Origin: Rhodoblastus sphagnicola
Lineage (GTDB): Bacteria; Pseudomonadota; Alphaproteobacteria; Rhizobiales; Beijerinckiaceae
Assembly: GCF_002937075.1 (NCBI RefSeq)
Contig: NZ_NHSJ01000074.1
Location: 5,466 to 41,138, forward strand
Direction: 5' to 3'
DNA length: 35,673 nucleotides
Shown: piece by piece, positions 32,628 through 35,673 of the stretch
Layout: each line of letters starts with the position of its first letter
Position numbering within the stretch: position 1 is the first letter of the stretch
The notes under the pieces: model-generated
The model's input: the letters and a program-made list of their open reading frames with translations, nothing else
Database searches by the model: none
Told to the model about the DNA's origin: nothing
Program-made: the position numbers and the translations under genes

Positions 32628-33104
32628 ATGGAATTTGACGCTGAATTCTATTTCTTGCTCGGCGCGGCGCTGTTGCTGGTTTTCTTCCTTTACATTGGCT
32701 TGCCCAAATGGATTGGAAAGTCGCTGGACGCCCGCATCGACGGCATCAAGAACGAGTTGGACGAGGCCGCGCGCCTGCGCGCCGAGGCGCAAGCCCTGCT
32801 CGACAGCTTCGCCGCCAGGACGGCGGAAGCCGAACAGCAGGCCGTCGCGATCGTCGCCCAGGCCAAGAGCGAAGCTGAGGTTCTGGCCAAGGAGGCGCAG
32901 GCCCGTCTTGAAGACTACATCGCCCGCCGCAAGAAGCAGGCCGACGACAAGATCGCGCTGGCGGAAGCCAACGCCATCGCCGAAGTCCGCTCCGCCGCGG
33001 CCGACGCCGCCGTCAAGGCGGCGGAAAGCGTGCTGAAGGCCTCCGGCAACCAGGCCGCCTTCGTCGATCAGGGCATCGCCAGCGTCAAGGCGCTGGTGAA
33101 CTGA
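32628..33104 (+). CDS. atpF: ATP synthase F0 subunit b
   Basis: This 158-residue peripheral-stalk subunit has an N-terminal membrane helix (about 8-26, FYFLLGAALLLVFFLYIGLP) and a coiled coil with RIDGIKNELDEAARLRAEAQ and ARRKKQADDKIALAEANAIAEVR, the typical b-subunit pattern. The ATG follows GGAGCGGAAA, ten bases after the b' stop. Last gene of the F0 operon; the F1 genes are not in the window, as expected for a split locus. Confidence 0.94.
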   Translation: MEFDAEFYFLLGAALLLVFFLYIGLPKWIGKSLDARIDGIKNELDEAARLRAEAQALLDSFAARTAEAEQQAVAIVAQAKSEAEVLAKEAQARLEDYIARRKKQADDKIALAEANAIAEVRSAAADAAVKAAESVLKASGNQAAFVDQGIASVKALVN

Positions 33105-33128
33105 ATTTTCAAGATAACCGAATCGACG

Positions 33129-33155
33129 AGGCCGGGGCATGTCCCCGGCCTTTTT
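33129..33155 (+). terminator. Rho-independent terminator of the atp F0 operon
   Basis: A 9-bp stem AGGCCGGGG/CCCCGGCCT (33129-33137 and 33143-33151) with loop CATGT is followed by a run of five T (33151-33155), 25 bases after the atpF stop. Confidence 0.93.
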
Positions 33156-33333
33156 CATTGGCGCGTCCAAGCCTTGGGTCCAGCATTGTTTTTTGTGGAA
33201 GCGCCGACGCGAACGACTCGGCATGGCCAAGCCCAAGCATGACCTCAATCTCGCCAACGGCCCGGTGTGGACCCGCGCGCCGGGTAGCGTGGCGGGGGCG
33301 CGGTCAATGCCGATCGTCCCCTCCACCGATTGG
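33156..33333. other. Gap between atp terminator and small secreted protein gene
   Basis: These 178 bases have no recognisable gene. The open plus-strand frame through here runs across the opposite gene and the tRNA and is not credible. Confidence 0.4.
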
Positions 33334-33687
33334 TCATTGCACCAGGCATTTTTCGGCGAAGCTTCGCCAAGTCAGACCGGTCGCCTGTCCCGCGAGTTTC
33401 CGCGCGCGCCAGTCCTCGCCGCAGGCGCGCATTCTTTCGCGCGACGCTGGCGGAAGATTGTAGGGTTGCAGACTCCCCACATCGACATCGACCGGTTGGC
33501 GCCCGGTCGCGGCGCCGGCGTTCGGGCAGTTCGGCGCGCAGGCCTCTGGCGTGGTCGCGCTGGGCGCTGCGGCCTTGCCGAATTCGGGGGGCCGCGCCGG
33601 CGGGGCCGGTGTCGCCGCGGGCGCGGCGGCCGCGAGGCCAAAGGACACAATCACCAAAGGAACGAGCGCGAAAAGGTCTGGTTTCAT
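33334..33687 (-). CDS. Small secreted protein with C-terminal Cys-x-x-x-Trp motif
   Basis: This is a 117-residue exported protein. A signal peptide (MKPDLFALVPLVIVSFGLAAAAPA) is followed by a proline/alanine linker, a CAPNC pair and the C-terminal ERMRACGEDWRARKLAGQATGLTWRSFAEKC. The pattern C-x-x-x-W...K-x-x-G...TW-x-x-F-x-x-x-C recurs in small periplasmic proteins of Hyphomicrobiales, resembling PsiF-like sequences; function unknown. The ATG at 33687 starts right after the tRNA gene region; longer frames upstream would run through the tRNA and are rejected. AGAG lies upstream of the start. Confidence 0.68.
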   Translation of the reverse strand: MKPDLFALVPLVIVSFGLAAAAPAATPAPPARPPEFGKAAAPSATTPEACAPNCPNAGAATGRQPVDVDVGSLQPYNLPPASRERMRACGEDWRARKLAGQATGLTWRSFAEKCLVQ

Positions 33688-33778
33688 CAGGGCTCTGCCG
33701 CCTGTGCGACGGTGTTGAATGCGTGTGCGGCCTTCCGTGGGGCGCGGCGCGGGGAAGGGGCGGCGCCGAAAAAAGCGA

Positions 33779-33872
33779 TGGCGGAGACGGAGGGATTCGA
33801 ACCCTCGATAGGGCTTTACAACCCTATAACGGTTTAGCAAACCGCCGCCTTCAGCCTCTCGGCCACGTCTCC
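33779..33872 (-). tRNA. tRNA-Ser (anticodon GCU)
   Basis: On the minus strand the gene starts GGAGACGTGGCCGAG and the acceptor stem GGAGACG pairs with CGTCTCC. The anticodon loop TTGCTAA between GGTT and AACC gives GCU, which reads AGC/AGU serine codons. A long variable arm (TATAGGGTTGTAAAGCCCTA) fits class II tRNA-Ser, and the T arm has GGTTCGAATCC. CCA is encoded (33781-33779). Confidence 0.96.
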
Positions 33873-33968
33873 AGCGTATGAGACATGATTCGGGCATCGC
33901 CTGTCCGAACCGGTCACCATGTTCAGACATATGCCCGACCCCGAGGCGCTTGGCAAGCATTTCGCGTC

Positions 33969-33995
33969 GGCGGCGGGCGTTTTGCGCCCGCCGCC
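33969..33995. promoter_or_regulatory. Strong GC hairpin between tRNA-Ser and OmpA-family gene
   Basis: An 11-bp perfect stem GGCGGCGGGCG/CGCCCGCCGCC with a 5-base loop TTTTG. There is no T-run on either strand. Role unclear; it lies in the 230-base divergent gap that should hold both promoters. No other structure is obvious there. Confidence 0.6.
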
Positions 33996-34102
33996 CGCGT
34001 CAAGATTGCGGCTGGTTTGGCGGCGCCGTTGCGTCTAAAAATATCCGCATGGCTGGATGTCGGCGCATCCCGCGCCGCTTTAAGAAATGGCGGGGAGGTT
34101 TC

Positions 34103-35338
34103 ATGGCGGGAAAATGGCGCTACGGCCTGTTGGCGCTGGCCGTCCTGTGGCTGGCCGCGAACTGGGTCGAGACCGGCCGGATCGAGGCCGATCTCGAAGC
34201 CCGCGCGCGCGGCGCGCTCGACGCCGTGAAGATCGCGGGCGTGACGCCGCGCGTCGCGGGGCGCGACATCAGCCTCAAGGGTGAGATCGCCAGCGACGAG
34301 GCCCGCGCGGCGGCGCTGGCCGGCGTGGCGGCCGTGACCGGCGTGCGCAAGACGGAGGATGCGCTCGCGCGGAAAGCGCCGGCCCCCGAGCCGCCGGCCC
34401 CGCCCGCGCCCGCTTTGGCCGATCAGGTCAAGACCGGGGAAGGCGGCAAGACCGGGGAAGGTGGGAAGAGTGGGCAAGCTGACAAGAGCGGAGAAGTCGC
34501 GCCCGTCGCTTCGCCCTATCTGTTCCGCGCGGAATCCTCGGGCGGCAAGCTCACGCTGAGCGGCTTCTATCCCGACGCTGATTCGCACGCCAGGATCAAG
34601 GCGGCGGCGAGCGCCGGCCGCGAACTGGTCGACCGCACGCAGGCCGGAAGCGGCGCCCCGCGCGATTTCGTCGAAGCGGCGCTGGCCGGACTCGACCAGT
34701 TGGCGCGGCTGCGCGAGGGCGCGCTCCACCTGCGCGGTCGCACGGCGCGCCTCAGCGGCGAGGCGGCCAGCGCCGAACTCGCCGACGACATTCGCGCCAA
34801 ATTCATCGGCGCGCTGCCCGACGGCTTCGCCGCGCGATCGCAACTGACGGGGCCCGCCCATGAGTCCGCGCCGGCGAAGGAAAAGGCGGCGGGCGCCCCG
34901 AGCGTCGAGAAGCTGGCCGCCGCGCGAGGACCGGAAAAGCCTGCCGAAACGCCTGCCGAAAAACCGCGCGGCGATGCGGCCGCGTGCCAGGCGCGCATGG
35001 CCGCCCTGGTCAAGGAGCATCCCATCGTGTTCCGCGTCGGCAGCGCCCGGCTCGCGCCGGAATCGGCGGCAACGCTCGACGCTGTTGCGGCGGAGGCGAA
35101 GCTTTGTCCGGGCGTCGCGTTCGAAGTGGCCGGTCACACCGACGACATCGGTTATGTCAGCGAGAATCGGGAGCTGTCGCGCCGCCGCGCCGAGTCGGTG
35201 CTGGTCTATCTCGTCGCCGCCGGCGTCGCGCCGCGTCGGCTGACGGCGGTGGGCTATGGCGAGCGCCGTCCGCTCGTCGCCAACGACAGCGACGACAACC
35301 GGGCGAAGAATCGCCGCATCGAATTCAATCTGAAATAG
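34103..35338 (+). CDS. OmpA-family envelope protein with N-terminal BON-like domain
   Basis: This is a 411-residue envelope protein. An N-terminal hydrophobic helix (about 5-20) acts as signal or anchor; residues about 30-80 (RARGALDAVKIAGVTPRVAGRDISLKGE) look like a BON domain. A low-complexity linker with repeated KTGEGG/KSGQ units runs near 110-130, and a second BON-like region follows. The C-terminal OmpA domain (about 300-411) binds peptidoglycan: VAGHTDDIGYVSENRELSRRRAESV and GERRPLVANDSDDNRAKNRRIEF, with the conserved Asp and Arg. BON-plus-OmpA layout resembles ArfA/OmpATb. The ATG follows GGGGAGGTTTC. A membrane protein gene follows after ten bases and is probably co-transcribed. Confidence 0.88.
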   Translation: MAGKWRYGLLALAVLWLAANWVETGRIEADLEARARGALDAVKIAGVTPRVAGRDISLKGEIASDEARAAALAGVAAVTGVRKTEDALARKAPAPEPPAPPAPALADQVKTGEGGKTGEGGKSGQADKSGEVAPVASPYLFRAESSGGKLTLSGFYPDADSHARIKAAASAGRELVDRTQAGSGAPRDFVEAALAGLDQLARLREGALHLRGRTARLSGEAASAELADDIRAKFIGALPDGFAARSQLTGPAHESAPAKEKAAGAPSVEKLAAARGPEKPAETPAEKPRGDAAACQARMAALVKEHPIVFRVGSARLAPESAATLDAVAAEAKLCPGVAFEVAGHTDDIGYVSENRELSRRRAESVLVYLVAAGVAPRRLTAVGYGERRPLVANDSDDNRAKNRRIEFNLK

Positions 35339-35348
35339 GGCGGCGTCC

Positions 35349-35673
35349 ATGATCTATCTGTCGCAGACCCTTCTTCCCTGGTGGCTGGCGGCCTTCGCGC
35401 TGGGCGTCGCGATCGGCTTCATCCCGGCCCGCCGCGACGCCTCGGTCGGGCGCGGGCGCGGCGTCGCGGCGACGCTCGTGTTGGCGCTTGGCGCGGTCGC
35501 GGCCACCCTGGCCCTGCCGCCCGGCCGGGCGGGTCTTTGGCTCGAAACGGCGGTGCTGGCCTCCGCCGCCTATGGGGTCGGCTGCCTGTGCGGGGCCGCG
35601 ATCGCCGCGCTTTTCGCGCGCCGCGCCGCGCTGGCGGCGAATGGCGGGGGACCCGCCCTGGCGCCGCCGGAGG
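35349..35673 (+). CDS. Small membrane protein, 3' end outside window
   Basis: The frame is open from the ATG at 35349 to the window edge (108 codons). Three hydrophobic segments are visible: LLPWWLAAFALGVAIGFI (9-26), ATLVLALGAVAATLAL (about 42-57), and ETAVLASAAYGVGCLCGAAIAALF (about 66-90), then an alanine/proline-rich tail beginning. I do not recognise a named family. Its position ten bases after the OmpA-family gene suggests a shared envelope role. Confidence 0.7.
   Translation, partial: MIYLSQTLLPWWLAAFALGVAIGFIPARRDASVGRGRGVAATLVLALGAVAATLALPPGRAGLWLETAVLASAAYGVGCLCGAAIAALFARRAALAANGGGPALAPPE

Noticed and set aside
33139-33837. 232-codon plus-strand ORF after the atp terminator
   Set aside because: It runs antisense through a signal-peptide gene and through tRNA-Ser, and the amino-acid content is arginine/alanine noise.
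33688-33960. N-terminal extension of the small secreted protein upstream of its ATG at 33687
   Set aside because: The extension would translate the tRNA-Ser gene; the ATG at 33687 starts a proper signal peptide.

Overview
The window looks like chromosome of a GC-rich alphaproteobacterium of the Hyphomicrobiales (Rhizobiales), possibly Beijerinckiaceae/Methylocystaceae-like. The evidence is gene content and order: a separate F0 ATP synthase operon atpI-atpB-atpE-atpF'-atpF with two different b-type subunits; thrB overlapping rnhA; a cysQ-DUF4170-waaA-lpxK lipid A block; a DUF6101-type protein beside ubiA; and REP-like palindromes of the kind common in this order. I cannot name a genus from sequence alone.

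Layout. 1-3374 is an accessory region: two nearly identical 3' ends of an EAL (c-di-GMP phosphodiesterase) gene bracket a PAS-GGDEF-hemerythrin diguanylate cyclase, followed by an AT-richer class D (OXA-type) beta-lactamase. 3375-8692 is housekeeping and metabolism: a LysR regulator, the Sua5 tRNA-modification enzyme, a crotonase/SDR pair, homoserine kinase and RNase HI. 8843-16421 holds an RhlE-type RNA helicase, a small secreted protein, UbiA, a DUF6101-type protein, a CysQ-like phosphatase, DUF4170, WaaA and LpxK. 16501-25368 has a short DksA/TraR zinc-finger protein, a membrane protein resembling transmembrane (Pyr4/PaxB-type) terpene cyclases, two Cache-domain chemoreceptors on either side of smc, and a small HExxH protein. 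25452-27317 is a discrete insertion (see below). 27363-29953 carries a Tat-exported amidohydrolase, a NifX-like protein and an NTF2-like protein. 30189-33155 is the F0 operon with a good sigma70-type promoter and a strong terminator. The end has a small secreted protein, tRNA-Ser(GCU), an OmpA/BON envelope protein and the start of a membrane protein.

Most notable: 25452-27317 has the anatomy of a transposase-less mobile insertion cassette. It has about 43-bp terminal inverted repeats (38 of 43 positions identical), a perfect 8-bp target duplication (GAACAAGT), and one passenger gene (DUF1963/YwqG-like). Removing the element and one target copy restores a REP-type hairpin with 19-bp arms and a 4-nt loop, so the element landed in the loop of a palindrome. 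Two intact relatives of that palindrome lie elsewhere in the window, one of them inside the ATP synthase operon between atpE and atpF'. A diverged copy of the element's terminal motif follows each of the two EAL gene ends.

Other points worth following are the terpene-cyclase-like membrane protein bracketed by a dksA-like gene and a decayed copy of that gene's 3' end, and the beta-lactamase with foreign-looking composition.
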